From Bryopsis sp. KO-2023 (Eukaryota > Chlorophyta > Ulvophyceae > Bryopsidales > Bryopsidaceae), in assembly GCA_030272585.1 (NCBI GenBank), contig BSYQ01000005.1:4433501-4497500 (forward strand): a stretch of DNA of 64,000 nt. The letters run 5' to 3'. Made by a program: the position numbers and the translations under genes. Positions 42,013 to 53,348 of the stretch are shown in pieces. The notes under the pieces are model-generated. The model was not told the origin of the DNA. It saw only the letters and a program-made list of their open reading frames with translations, and did not search any database. Position 1 is the stretch's first letter. Every line of letters begins with the position of its first letter.

Positions 42013-43476
42013 TGTGACGGAGCTAGAAAGAACATGGCAGATGTACTGCCAACAGAATGTAACATTAATCCCGATTATAATTCGGAAGAATGGAATTGCC
42101 AACTCGCACTGATAAACAGTTGTATTACAGCTGCTCTATGTGAGACCTGGCGGTTCGAACGTTGGGTTCAACTCCCAACGAGGTCGATGACGTAGGAATG
42201 GTTGTATATCGATGCGCTGGACAATATCGAATAGTTGGCATGCCAACCCATAGCTAGCGCAGAGTACTAGGAGTCATACTGACGGCACTGTCATACTAAG
42301 ACATCCGAGGTATGACTTCTACGAAAAGCGCCGCTGGGAAAACAAGGAGCCAACGAAAACACGGTGGAAAACAGCGCATAGGATACTACCCACTACGAAA
42401 CCCGATCCATAAGGCGATCTAGACAGCTTTTAGTCGGGTCGCTAAAGCGACCCTAGCTGTGACGCCGAACTCGCCGCCAACACATGTGCGCTAGCGCTAG
42501 AACTGGCGGCGAGTATAAAAATAGCGCCGAGGTCTGTTAAAATAACTCTGACCTCGGCTCTTACCTCGTGAACTTCTTACCTCGGATATCTATCTAAAGA
42601 AGAGACTTCGCACTTGTGACGGACTTAAGGAAGCTTCGCGACTTACCTTAAACGGGAATCCGGATCTAACGAGGTACTTCTGGCCAAGGATATGATTACC
42701 CAAGGATTATGCAGTTCACTTTCAAAGTGGGATACACCATCCCTTCTCTTTTTCTGTAAACATTTCCTTGCAAAATTATGTGTGAGTGTATGTGTGTGAA
42801 TAAGGAAATCACGGATGATTTCCTCCATCCTTCTAAATTCTAGAAAGAATAGTGTTTCTGAAGTGTTTATAGTTAAGAGGAGTCAGTAGGGTGGCTGAGG
42901 GTAAAATAGGCTATTTCTGATTAGTCTTTAATCCTAGAAGTCAGAAGTAAAAGCTAGTGGGGGAAGGTGCTGTTCTTCCCTTAGGAGTTTTTGCACTCAG
43001 AGGAGCTGCCCTCTCCTCTGAGTGTCTCCTTGTCTTTTGTTGTGTTTTTCCCTTCTCCAGCTCAGTTTCCAGAGTCCCCTTAGGCCATGGTCTCTTAGCG
43101 ACCACCCTCCAGGGGACTCCACTTTCTGTCTCAGTCTCGGGAGCAAGGCCCTCTTAGCGGGTGTCTCCGTCGACTTTGACTCGTATTGCGTTCAGGTGCC
43201 TGGTCTTAGGCCTTTCGTGAGTGGCAGGGTTCGAACTTATGACTGTTGGATTGCGATGTTTTGATTGTGCGACTGGTCTTAGCCGACTTCTTGGGTGACG
43301 ATAGTTTCAGTGCGTTGCAGTTTAGATACCGAGTTTTTGATATGACATTCACAGTTGGCGTAGTCCGACTCAGTTGCTGTAGACAGACTCTGCAGTAGTT
43401 CGGTGCGACACTACCTTTAGTCGCGGCGCGAATGAAAAGTTAGTAGTTGCGCCGAATGCGCTTTTGGATCGTCACA
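42013..43476 (+). repeat. 3' LTR of the outer element (1464 bp)
   Basis: Bases 42013-43465 repeat the 5' LTR; the last 11 bases (GGATCGTCACA) are absent from the 5' LTR but present just before this LTR. It is followed by the target duplication CATGG. It contains the same TATA box (42514) and palindromes as the 5' copy and points toward ATE1, whose ATG is 170 bp downstream. Confidence 0.9.
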
Positions 43477-43646
43477 CATGGTGCCAGTGATTTCAATGTG
43501 GCGAACCTGACGGGCGGTGTGGAAGCTACATGGTAGTTTCCCCTTTCCCCAGGAACGAAGAAAAAAGAAGGCTCGCTTGGCCAGCAGCAGAGCAGTCCTT
43601 CAATTTCCACAGTGTCTTCAAAAAAAAAACAAAAAAAACATTGAAC

Positions 43647-46472
43647 ATGGCACGAGAAGAAGATCGGAAAGATATCAGCGTCATTCATGACAGCGGTCCT
43701 TCGAGCCACAGCTGCGGCTACTGTGGAAACCCGATCGGCTTTCATTCGCATGGTACGTGTTAAATCCTTTCGGTTTTCGTTGTTTTATTTTTTAAACAGG
43801 AAAACGTAGTCAATGAAAAAGTACCAGCGTTTCGTTTTTTTTGTTTTTTTGCTCGATGTTAGTAATGTTCCACAATTTTTGTTTATTCTTGGGTGATATC
43901 TTTGGTTTTTTGAACCTTTTTTTCCTTTCCCATGCCTTAGTTTGCTTCGATTATATATGTATTTAAATTTCTTTCCTTTGTTTTTGTAATATCCAAGTTT
44001 GAGGTCCCCAGTAGAGAACACTATTTTCTTTTGATTTTTGTTTTGTCAAACGAAGAAAGAAATTAGTAAGCACACTGACAAATTACCATTGTTCCTCTGC
44101 AGGGATGCATGCAAAAAACCTCACAGTGTACGATTATCAAGGTAAGGCCTGGCACATTTTATTTTATATTTTTTCATTTTTTTTTCGTCTTTATTTTGCT
44201 GTTGCAGATGGGGTTGTCATTTGGTTTTGGAAGATAATGAAAGGGGGAGGGGCACGTTGGAGTTATATGCTTGATTTGATATTTCCCTGTTTTCTTGACA
44301 CGAAGGGTGTCGTTTTTGTGGGGTTTAGATTTACTGGATGGCGGATGGAGGCGATCCGGCACTTACCTGTACAAGGTAAATGATGTTCACAATTCACAGC
44401 ATTTGATTTTAAGCTGTGCCCCCCCAAAAAATAGCTATCTTGCAGGCCAGGATTGATCGGTTTTTTTTTTTGCTGTTGTGAAATCGGTTTTTTTTTTTTT
44501 TTTGCTGATTTGATGTTGTGAAAAAGTACAAACAGAACAGCTTTCGTCCAAATAAACTGTCAATTTCTTGATTTTGAATGCGGTTTGTTCAAGACGACGC
44601 GTTGCATCGGTCAGTTTCTTATTGCATTGTTGTGTTTTTTTTTCTTCCTGTTCAGTCTTTTTTTATTGATGGTGATTTCGTGTGTGTGTTGCCAGCCCGA
44701 CTTGAGCAAGATGTGCTGCCCTACTTACACCATTCGATTGGACGTCAACAAATTCACCCCTTCAAAAGCTCAAAAAAAGGTGGCCAGGCGGTTGGAGAGA
44801 TTCCTGGCAGGTAGGGTTATTTTTGAAGTTTATTTGCTTCTTTTCTCAACACTGTTGACGAAAAAAAATAAATAAAAAATATATAGATATATATATGAAT
44901 ATGAAGGGATGAAAACTACCCCTGCTGTGCTGTAACCCCCCTTTCCCTGCGATTTTCGAGTGTTCACTACGGAATATTTCAGGCATTTTGCTTTCTATTT
45001 ATTTATTTTTATTTTGGAGCAGGTGATGGAACTGCTCCAAAATCCGCCGCCAAGAAAAAGAGGGGGAAGGAAGATAATAATGGTGCCACCCAGACTCCGG
45101 CAATTTTATCGATTCAAACAGCCATTTCTGAAGCTTTCCGGCTGGTTGCCGATGAGCATCAATTCCAAACACAGGTACCAGCTTTTTTCTTTCTTTCTTT
45201 TTTTGCCTCATTTCTATTTTCTTGCATCCACGGAATGGCAAAGTTTTGGTTCAACCAAAATGTGCTCTCTGATGTCTGTGTGTGTATGTGGTAATTCTTC
45301 AGGGATCTCCTCCCTTGTCCACAGTGAAGCCGCTGAATGCCAAGCAATTGAAGCTAGCTCCCAAGGGAACGGAGTATACATCCTCATGCCCCTTCGCTCT
45401 ATTCGCTTTCCTAAAAAAGAACGAATCGACACACACCAAGCTACCCCCCAACCCCATCACGCTGGCCGAAATCCTTGCCTCCAAGTTCAACTCCTCGTCC
45501 TCCTCCTCCTCCTCCGATTTCGTCGCCCATGCTGAAAAGGGGCACTTGAATTTTTCCAGTAAGGATGCAGCCATCCAGGGAAGGGTGAGAAACAATGTTT
45601 CGACCTCCAGCGATTTCAATGTTTCTCAAACCACCTCTACAAATTCGCCGGATGAGCAGCCAGGCTCCGAAATGGAGGTCTCAATGGAACGGCAAGATTT
45701 GGAAATTCGAATGGCCCCGTCGTCCCTGATCGAGGAAGAGTATCAACTGTACAAGAAATATCAGATGGCTGTGCATGGGGATGCCTCGTGGGAATGCAGT
45801 CAAAATCAGTACGTGAGGTTTTTGGTCTCCTCCCCACTGACAACCGTGTCGAAGGAAGATGACCCCAGCGCTCCGGAGTGCGGCTATGGAGCCTTCCACA
45901 TGCAATATCGAGTGGGGGGTAAGCTGATTGCGGTCGGGGTGGTGGATGTTTTGCCTAGGTGCTTGTCTAGCAAATACTTGTTCTGGGATCCCGATTTTGC
46001 ATCCTGGTCGCTGGGTAGAGTTTCGGCATTGAAGGAGATCGAGTGGATTCAGGAAGCTTCCAAATTGAGCCCAGAATTGAAGTATTATTACATGGGGTAT
46101 TACATACATTCGTGTCCGAAAATGAAGTATAAGGGTGAATATTCCCCCTCTGAATTGATGTGCCCTGTGGGCTATCAGTGGGTGGTTTTGACGGATTCCG
46201 TCAGAAAGCAGCTGGAGGAAAGCAAATTCACCGTGTTGTCAGAATTGCCAGGTGTGAAAATGGAGCGGAATCGATCGTACGTGGATGAGGGGGAGGAAGT
46301 GGACCTGGATAATCAACTGGTGTCGTTAACTGCGGGCTGTGTGCGGTGGGGTTATCTGAAGGAAAGGGTAAAAGAAGGGAGCAAATCGGTGATAGATTCG
46401 GTGGAGGAAAGCATTAGAGCATGGAGGCTTGTGTGCGGGGCGAAAGGGATGGACATTGGCTACTGTGTTTGA
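43647..46472 (+). CDS. ATE1: Arginyl-tRNA--protein transferase ATE1 (542 aa, six exons)
   Basis: ATE1 transfers arginine from Arg-tRNA to N-terminal Asp, Glu or oxidised Cys, marking proteins for the Arg/N-degron pathway; it acts in cytosol and nucleus. Exons 43647-43752, 44103-44141, 44329-44375, 44696-44810, 45023-45174 and 45303-46472 join in phase (1629 nt). The N-terminal domain shows the conserved cysteines in SCGYCGNPIGFHSHG and KMCCPTYTIRL, followed by GGWRRSGTYLYK. The C-terminal GNAT-like domain has EEYQLYKKYQMAVH, GAFHMQYRVGGKLIAVGVVD, LSSKYLFWDPDFASWSLG and YYYMGYYIHSCPKMKYKGEY, all typical. A Ser run (FNSSSSSSSSDF) lies in the variable middle. Length is close to human ATE1 (518 aa). 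The retrotransposon nest lies 170 bp upstream of its ATG. Confidence 0.97.
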
Positions 46473-47817
46473 TCGGTTGGTTGATTGGTTGGTCAGGAGG
46501 GACGTGTTGCATTTTGTGCAATGAAAAGTGTAGAGTAAGGGCTGTATTTTGAGAGAACAGAGGGGGGAAGGGGCAAGGATTGATCTGTTTGGAATGATTT
46601 GTTAGCGAGGGTTTTCGTTTCTCCTGTAAAAATTGCTGGGGGCGTGTGGGTCAGATGAATATCGATTCAACGATCCGCGAAAATGATATCGCCCCCTGAG
46701 AACATATTTGTTCCTCGCGCTTGCCGTCCGCACCAGAAACGATTCCGCAAAACTGGTCAAAGTTGCACTGTCGACTGAGCAGCAATGGCGTACACTTCGC
46801 GCAAGTGGCAGGTTGGTCGGATCGCCTCGTTCAAAGAGGCCCAATCCAAAGGAAAATTTCGTCACCACAGGCTCCTGTATTTCAACCATCCCTGCTCCTT
46901 GATCCATGATCGATACAGATTTCTCGATCAACAGTGCGTACACCTCGTTGGCATCTGAAACCAGTCCGACTGCGTTGGTGCAGAAAGGATGGACGTACGA
47001 TGTGGAGGCTGACGACTTTGACACCAGAATCGGTCGGATTCTGTTTGGAGGCGTCAATCCCAGGGTGAGATAGGGTCTTGTTCCTCCAAATTGGTGGGAG
47101 CAATACGCTGAAGCGTTTTTGAGTCTGGACTCCGTTGCTGCGATAGGGCGAGATCGTGAGGAAAACGGCGGAAGAGGGACGAGGGATCGTTCGATCTAAA
47201 ACGGAAGGAGTCACATCGGCGGCTGACAACCGATCCAGCACTACCCCAAAGGCTAGCACAAGCTGCTCAGATGTGAACATCGTTGTGGTAAGAACACCAT
47301 AAGTGGAAACCCCACTTCCACGCTTGGGAAGAAATCGGTCGATTTTACAGTCTCGTTGCCTCAGGTAGACGAACAAGGTCGTCTCGTGAACAGACCGCAC
47401 AAGCGGAGCTATTCCCCAAAGAGTCGAAGTGAATCGAAGAGCGCACTGCATTGCAAGGACGACGCTGGTTTGGGTCGATCGATGAGGCTTTGGAGTAGGA
47501 TAGTGCCCTCTTACCTGCCGCAATGTCATGCCAGCCCACTGTCGACAGCTCATTCCAACTTTCAGTGGCATCCAGAGCTGATCGATGGAAAAAGCGATCG
47601 ACACCACTTGAAAAAGACAGACTTTTCTGAGTATAATGAGGTTTCACTGAGGTTGATGAAGCATCTGAAGTAGGGGGAAAGATTGTGCCAATGGGGCGTA
47701 GATAGGGAAGGCAAGCTTTGGGGAATAGTTTGGGAGACCATGTAGATATATCGTTAAATACAGCTTCTGTCGTCTTGCTCGTGGCAGACGTACGTTCTTA
47801 CATTCCCAAAATCACTG
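46473..47817. other. Region between ATE1 and subtilase 3' ends with unassigned long frames
   Basis: Both neighbouring genes end here (ATE1 on plus, protease on minus). The DNA from about 46700 to 47650 is GC- and CpG-rich like coding DNA. Long minus-strand frames exist at 46882-47607 (241 codons) and 46602-47057 (151 codons, including AVGLVSDANEVYALL and VTKFSFGLGLFERGDP), and a plus frame at 47356-47673. A donor GTAAGA at about 47509-47514 (minus) fits an exon ending HDIAA. No consistent exon chain or family was found; this may be a real minus-strand gene or a decayed copy of one. Confidence 0.35.
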
Positions 47818-50800
47818 TTACGAAAAGAAAAGGCTTAGGCCCTGGCCAGATCCAGCAGTGGGAGGTGTTGGTGGAGGGTTAGGAGAAGGGTTAGGCGGCG
47901 GGGCCACGGTGCACGACGCCACTGACACAGGGAAATCCACATCTTGGAACTGTGTTGGTCTATCAGCACCTCCCGGCGCCACCCCAACCACTGCGCCATC
48001 GCAGTTAGCAAGCTCTCCCCACCACATCTCAATCGCTCCTGCTTTTGTGGATCCTTCCAGCCAAAGCACGATTTGAAATGTGCTAGTGTCCCCTGCACAC
48101 AGAATGCAAGCCTGTGAAGAATCTTGCTTTGCTGTTCAAAATGACGAGAGGGGATGCCTGGATTGGAGTTTCGTGTCATACCCTGTTCGTTTCCGCACGG
48201 GACGTTGGCGTAGTTCACAACCACGTGCCCATTCCCCGATTCATTTATGACTTGTGTAGAGACGGTCGCTTGTGACGCTTGTGGAAATAGATCCTGTAAA
48301 ACATTCGCATATGCGTGTCGTTCGATCAACAAGCTTGACGATGAACCTTTAGTATTCCTCACTCACGATCATGGGCAGAGCTCGCTCACCTGAAACCATG
48401 CGCTTATTCTAGGCAAATCCCAGTGCGTTGCTCCACTCTCGAGGGCTTGAGTTTGTACAACCGCTTGATTGAGTCTTCGTCCAAAGCCTTGGGCAGAGAA
48501 GCCGGAAAACGCAGCAATAACAGGCTCGGCTTCGTATGTCACAAGAAGGTTGGTCCCTACTGGCTTGGGATTTTGCGATCCGACGGTCGATGCAAACCGA
48601 AAATCTCCCGTTCCAAAAGTTATGTAGCCATTTGATCCAACGTGCATCGACCCATAATCCACTCCAAAGAATTTGAAAGCCCCACCTCCAAATTCAACCT
48701 TTTCAACAACACAAACGACATTGATTCGGCATTGGCATTGATACAAATATAATGCTCTGCCAGTAGAGTAGAAGGTACCTCAACGGACTCGTCATCTCCA
48801 AGTGCAATTGGAGCTCCACCCAGCGCAGCCTTTGGAGCGGCTCGTACATTTGATGAGAAACAGGAAGAATAGACATCGTCCGCTAGAGGCGATAGCCGCA
48901 ACATCCCAAACGCTATATCAACGTCCCCAGATGGAAAGTACTGGGCTGGAACTCCTGCCCCAACACAAGGCTCGAAACTGCACAGTTCAGACATGGGTCA
49001 AGGAAACTCGAATCACTTATCCAGCCCCCCCCCCCAAGTGCATCACCCTGGCTGCGCCTGTGTCCAGCGGATATGTCTCCAGACATAAGCATTGAATGCA
49101 TACCTTCCACAGCTCGAATTTTCCACGAGGTTGGGGCACTGAGCACCACCGCACTGTGGAGAAACGATCACGGATCTCGTTCTGACTCGAGAATGCGTTC
49201 CACATGCAGTACCTGGTGCAGGGCAATCTGACCACGAGCTCCACTCTGACACCTGCAGCGCAAAACAATTCGCAGTTCATTTTGAGCAAACGAGCTGCGA
49301 AGTGGCAGGATAAAAAAAAAGAAAGTCGGATCAAAAAAGGAAAGAGAAGACGACATACCTGGCAGTCTGTTGCTGGTGCGCACTGAAGTGCGTTCACGTT
49401 GCACATCTTCGCTCTTGGTGAAACGGAATCTCCAAGAATGCTGCCAACTTTCGTCGATCCAGACTTCAGTGCAGTCATCACGTCTTCAGGGGTTGCGTCC
49501 GGATGCTGCCCGAGATAGAGCGCCGCCATCCCTGAACCAAGGCAGAAACACGTTTTCCTTGATACACATATATGTATGTACGTATGTATTCATCCGAACC
49601 AACCTGCGCATAAAAGGGCTCACCTGCATAATGAGGGGCGGCCATCGACGTTCCTGATAGAAAACCAAGCTCAGTTGGGCTCCCCACCCACGTGCTTTCT
49701 ATCCTGGTTCCAGGAGCCCACACGTCGACGCAAGAGCCAAAATTCGAGTACCCAGCCCGGGCATCTCTTCCGTCGGAGATTTCAGTAGCACTGACCTGGA
49801 AATTACATGCATCCTTACTTCCTGGAAAAACTTCGTGCCAATTCGATAACAACGCGAAATAGGCGTAATCCAGACGATTGAGGGGGGGGGGGGAGGGGAT
49901 TTTCAAAGAATCATTGTTTTGTCTCTGGAACAAGCTATCACAAAAAAAGAAGCGAGAGTGAGGGGATATCAATGGAAATAAAGGGGAAGAAAATGTTGAT
50001 GTTCAATCAATCGATCTGTTATTACAACCCACAGCAAAAGAAAGCCATCACCCTCCATGAAAATTCAACTCCCACTTTTGGGGTTCTTTCTGTCGCAAAA
50101 ATGATTTGCTTACCGTCAGCACATGAGGGGATGAAGCAGGTGAGTATTTGCACGCATCATCGTTGTAGTTCCCACTGGCAACAATTGACACAATACCTGC
50201 GCACAACAAGAGCAGTCAGGACAATGTCTCCTCTCTCATCACTCTAGTACTCCACGCTTCTCACTTCCGTTTTCCTTCGCTGAATACCTGCTTCGTATAA
50301 TTGGGTCATCGCTTTGTTAACAGATTCGGAACGTGAGGTCGCAAACGATAAGGACAAAACGGCCGGGGCGTCGCGACTGTTGGCATCCTCAATCACCCAA
50401 GAAAACCCATTGAGAACTGAAGTGGATGTCCCACGACCATCCCTGTCTAGCACTTTGACAGGGATGATGAAGGACCCTTTTGCGACCCCATGAAGCGTCC
50501 CTGCCGCAATCCCTGTGCAATGCGTTCCTGAAACAACACAGAGCACAATATTACTTCCACACCCAACACAGGCACGGTCCTGGTCTCGCTTCTTTAGAGC
50601 ACACTACCATGTCCAGCGTCATCGCGATATGGAGGGCTGTTCCTGCTTCCCGTTGTATCTTTTCCCTCAAGGACTCTCCTATCGAACTCCACATGGTCCA
50701 CATTGACACCAGTATCCAGAACATAGATGTACACCCCGCACCCCATCAGTTCTCCTTGAACATTGAACGAATTGTCGAGAGGAAGCGTTTCCTGGTCGCA

Positions 50801-51507
50801 GCGATCGAGTCCCCAGTTTGGTGGGTTGCTTTGTGGGAAACTGAAGGGCTCTATCTCACTGCAGGCCGCCAAGGCTTGCTCTTTGAACAATCGCTGCGAC
50901 ACACTTATTGTAGTCTGCACTGTCTGTTCCTTTTCGATAAAACTCAGCTCGAAACCACCATTCCTCAGTTCCACTGCGAGGTCGTCAACGGATGGCCTGT
51001 CAGGACATTCGAAAATGGCGAATCCAAGTATTTTGGGGCTCGCATCGACGCACGAACACTGCGATATTGGATATTCACGCCCACACGCTTCTGTAACCTT
51101 CCCAGGGGCTTGTTGGTCGGTATCAGCGAAAGCAACTACATCAATACAAAAGCGTCTGCTCATTTCGAACAGTGAGAGGAACGCCGAGCAAAGAGAAAAA
51201 AAAGCTTGTATCGCTTGTGTTCCATACAACCACTCCAAAGCCCCTACCAATCCAAAGTGATGAGGTAGACTGCGATTCAATGGGCGGGTCCAGAGTACCC
51301 CATCCCTCATACTGCACAGCGCAAAGCATTCGGTCTCTGCATGTATTTCACCAGACGTAATAACAGTTTCTTGGAAACAGCAAAACCGCGTGTCCTCACC
51401 ACAGGAGTGCGCTTGGTGCTGGCGGCGCCGTCGGCTGAAAGCGCATTCCCTACGAGGACCGCACTAAACAAAGCTTGCCATACACATTGGCGAGCCCATG
51501 TCCGCAT
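47818..51507 (-). CDS. Secreted subtilisin-like serine protease with TSP1 repeat and proline-rich tail
   Basis: The minus-strand exons fixed by phase are about 50608-51155, 50288-50527, 50114-50196, 49624-49795, 49359-49531, 49104-49252, 48779-48977, 48390-48698, 48182-48293 and 47818-48092. A likely first exon 51400-51507 supplies a signal peptide ([18 protein letters not shown]), but its junction to the second does not close in phase and a small exon is probably missed. The S8 catalytic triad is complete: Asp in [16 protein letters not shown], His in [12 protein letters not shown] (split by an intron), Ser in [10 protein letters not shown]; the oxyanion Asn is in [12 protein letters not shown] thrombospondin type-1-like repeat follows ([20 protein letters not shown]), then a beta-rich module ([18 protein letters not shown]) and a [14 protein letters not shown] tail like algal hydroxyproline-rich proteins. 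Total about 790 aa; an extracellular or wall protease. Confidence 0.9.
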
Positions 51508-52194
51508 GCCTTTGATGGTGGATTATGTATGAATGAGGAGCCGCAACCACCCAACACACGTCGGAATAGCCTCTACGAAACAAGGAGAGCAAACGAACAA
51601 ACGAACGCCGTGTGTGAATCGTGGAGTTGAGGAAAGGAAGAGGGCGCGCTGTGAAAGTTCGACAAAATGTGGCCAACTCGAGGGGATTGAACTTCGACCC
51701 ATCCCACTCCAGGACAACAACGAAGAGTGCGTGCTTTTCCCAGAACGACTCAACACCAGACAAGAATCGCTTCAGTCGGGAGTGCTCTTTCGGCGGTGGG
51801 TGGATTCGAATACATGCACAGATGAATTGGTTGAAGGAGGAACGCCAATATTGGTGATAAATAATAATAGATTAATCTATTGTTCTGTGTCGTGTTTCTA
51901 GTAGTGTAAATGCGGGACCCCTCACCGCCTGAGGAAGTGTTTCCACAATTGAATATGTTGGGAAGTAACTTCACACAAATCAATGCACACCTCCACAGAG
52001 TCTGGATATTTAAAATAACACAACTACAAGTGACTTTTCTATGCACATTAAAACGCTGCACAATACATACCCCTTCCTCCTCCCCCCCGAATTTCTCTTC
52101 TGGAATTTAAAATGACACCGTGTCATATGGACACGGTGACCATGTCGGGAGTCCTAACAATATTTCCTTTCACATATCACAGTGTCAGTTGCAT
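51508..52194. other. Intergenic region between subtilase 5' end and NADAR 3' end
   Basis: The promoter of the minus-strand protease should lie at its left part. The open frames on both strands (51464-51763, 51533-51901) have coding-like composition but no domain. A perfect 9-bp-arm hairpin sits at 52116-52138, just beyond the NADAR gene's stop codon. Confidence 0.45.
52116..52138. repeat. Hairpin CACCGTGTC / GACACGGTG at the 3' end of the NADAR gene
   Basis: Nine-base arms are perfectly complementary around ATATG; the left arm is itself nearly self-complementary (GACAC-C-GTGTC). It lies about 57 bp downstream of the NADAR stop on that gene's strand, so it could fold in its 3' UTR. Confidence 0.6.
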
Positions 52195-53348
52195 CTACAT
52201 CTCTCCTGTTTGGGCTTCAGTCGCATCATCCCCCGTTTCAGGCACTTCAGTTTCGTCTCGCAGTTTTTGCCTGACTTCAATGAGAGCCTTTCCCAGTAGA
52301 TTCTGGCCTTTCCACTGTGATGGGGAAGTTGTTTCTGCAGCTTTCTGGGGATTCAGTCCGATCCCCCAGATCCTGCAAGACAGACACCCTTACTAAAGAT
52401 ATATCCACATCACATCTGCAGCGTGCTGTGTTTAATTTTTTTTTGGGGGGTTCAATGGTTCAAAAAACAACTCTGGGAAGGCAGGCTCCCTTCAGTTATG
52501 AAAACTCTCCCAGAAACTTCATTCTCTTTTGTGGTTTGACCACCATTTTTTTTTTTTGGGGGGGGGGAGGAGAGGATCCATGAATCTGTGCCAAAATAGT
52601 GCAAAATCTTCTGCATTGAACCATGCAGTCAATGTAGAAATACCTATCAACAGGTGATGCTTCTGCGATGTCCAAATCTCCTGTGCTCAACAGGGCTTCC
52701 CGCAAGTCTTCATTCTGTCCGAATTTCAGCTCATTTCCTTTCCTTACGATTTCGTATCGATGGGCCTTCCACACCTCGTCGTCAAAATCCACAACTCGCC
52801 TCCCCAAAGCTTTCACTTTTCTTGGATCATGACACTCGAGAATCTTCTGGAGGGTTGCATGGTCATTGAACAGGGAGGCCTGCAAGTGGAAAACAGAAAA
52901 AAAAGAGATGCCCACCTTGAACAACATTCTTTGAATTATTCACTTAATGATTTTCATAATTCTACACCGTCCAGAAAACAGCATCCATACTCTGCAGAAC
53001 TGGGAAACCGATAATAATCCTGATCGATCGCCGTCCAGGAATAATCGATTTCCCCACGCATACGCGAGCGCTCACCTTTCCCGCCATCATGTACTGCTCC
53101 GCCGACGTAAAATTGTTACCATTGTCTGGATCGACGAACTCGCACATGTGCCTGCAGAAAATGACCAAAGAAAATCCATCAGCCGTCAATCCTGCGCCAA
53201 GTTTCGCAAACCAGCGCCCCAACCAAGAGTTTCGACTCGCAATTCCGCACCATTGACTAAAGACAAAATGTTTACATCCCGCAGGGTACTTTTGCGGTGC
53301 AGCCCCCCAAAAGTAAACGCAGCCGTTGCCAAACAGCCCGCTGGACAT
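52195..53348 (-). CDS. NADAR-domain protein (YbiA/DUF1768-like N-glycosidase), 195 aa
   Basis: The minus-strand exons 53251-53348, 53076-53151, 52644-52879 and 52195-52372 join in phase (588 nt). The whole protein is one NADAR domain: VYFWGAAPQKYPAGCKHFVF, then FTSAEQYMMAGKASLF, RKVKALGRRVVDFDDEVW, LREALLSTGDLDIAEASPVD and IWGIGLNPQKAAE with SQWKGQNLLGKALIEVR. NADAR proteins act on NAD- and ADP-ribose-linked substrates or on riboflavin-pathway intermediates (YbiA removes damaged intermediates), and some release ADP-ribose from guanine bases. The short tail is acidic. The Met at 53346-53348 was chosen because it starts right before the domain; an in-frame Met lies 8 codons further upstream. 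It is head to head with the eEF1A methyltransferase. Confidence 0.92.

Larger units (their letters stand above)
24260..43476 (+). mobile_element. Outer Ty3/gypsy LTR retrotransposon, 19.2 kb including nested insertions
   Basis: The ends are TGTGACG and CGTCACA, flanked by the 5-bp target duplication CATGG (24255-24259 and 43477-43481). Removing the inner element and the solo LTR with their target duplications leaves about 10.5 kb. Order: 5' LTR, PBS, gag-protease, RT-RNase H (broken by a solo LTR), ORF of 166 aa, inner element, spacer, integrase, ORF of 155 aa, Pol III-like unit, PPT, 3' LTR. RT before integrase gives Ty3/gypsy (Metaviridae-like) order. The two LTR copies keep a constant offset of 17753 bp and look identical by eye, so insertion was recent. 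The copy cannot make a continuous RT and is non-autonomous now. Confidence 0.93.

Noticed and set aside
46602-47057. GH3 glycosidase assignment
   Set aside because: One short motif resembles the family, but the order and spacing of the other motifs do not fit, so no function is given.
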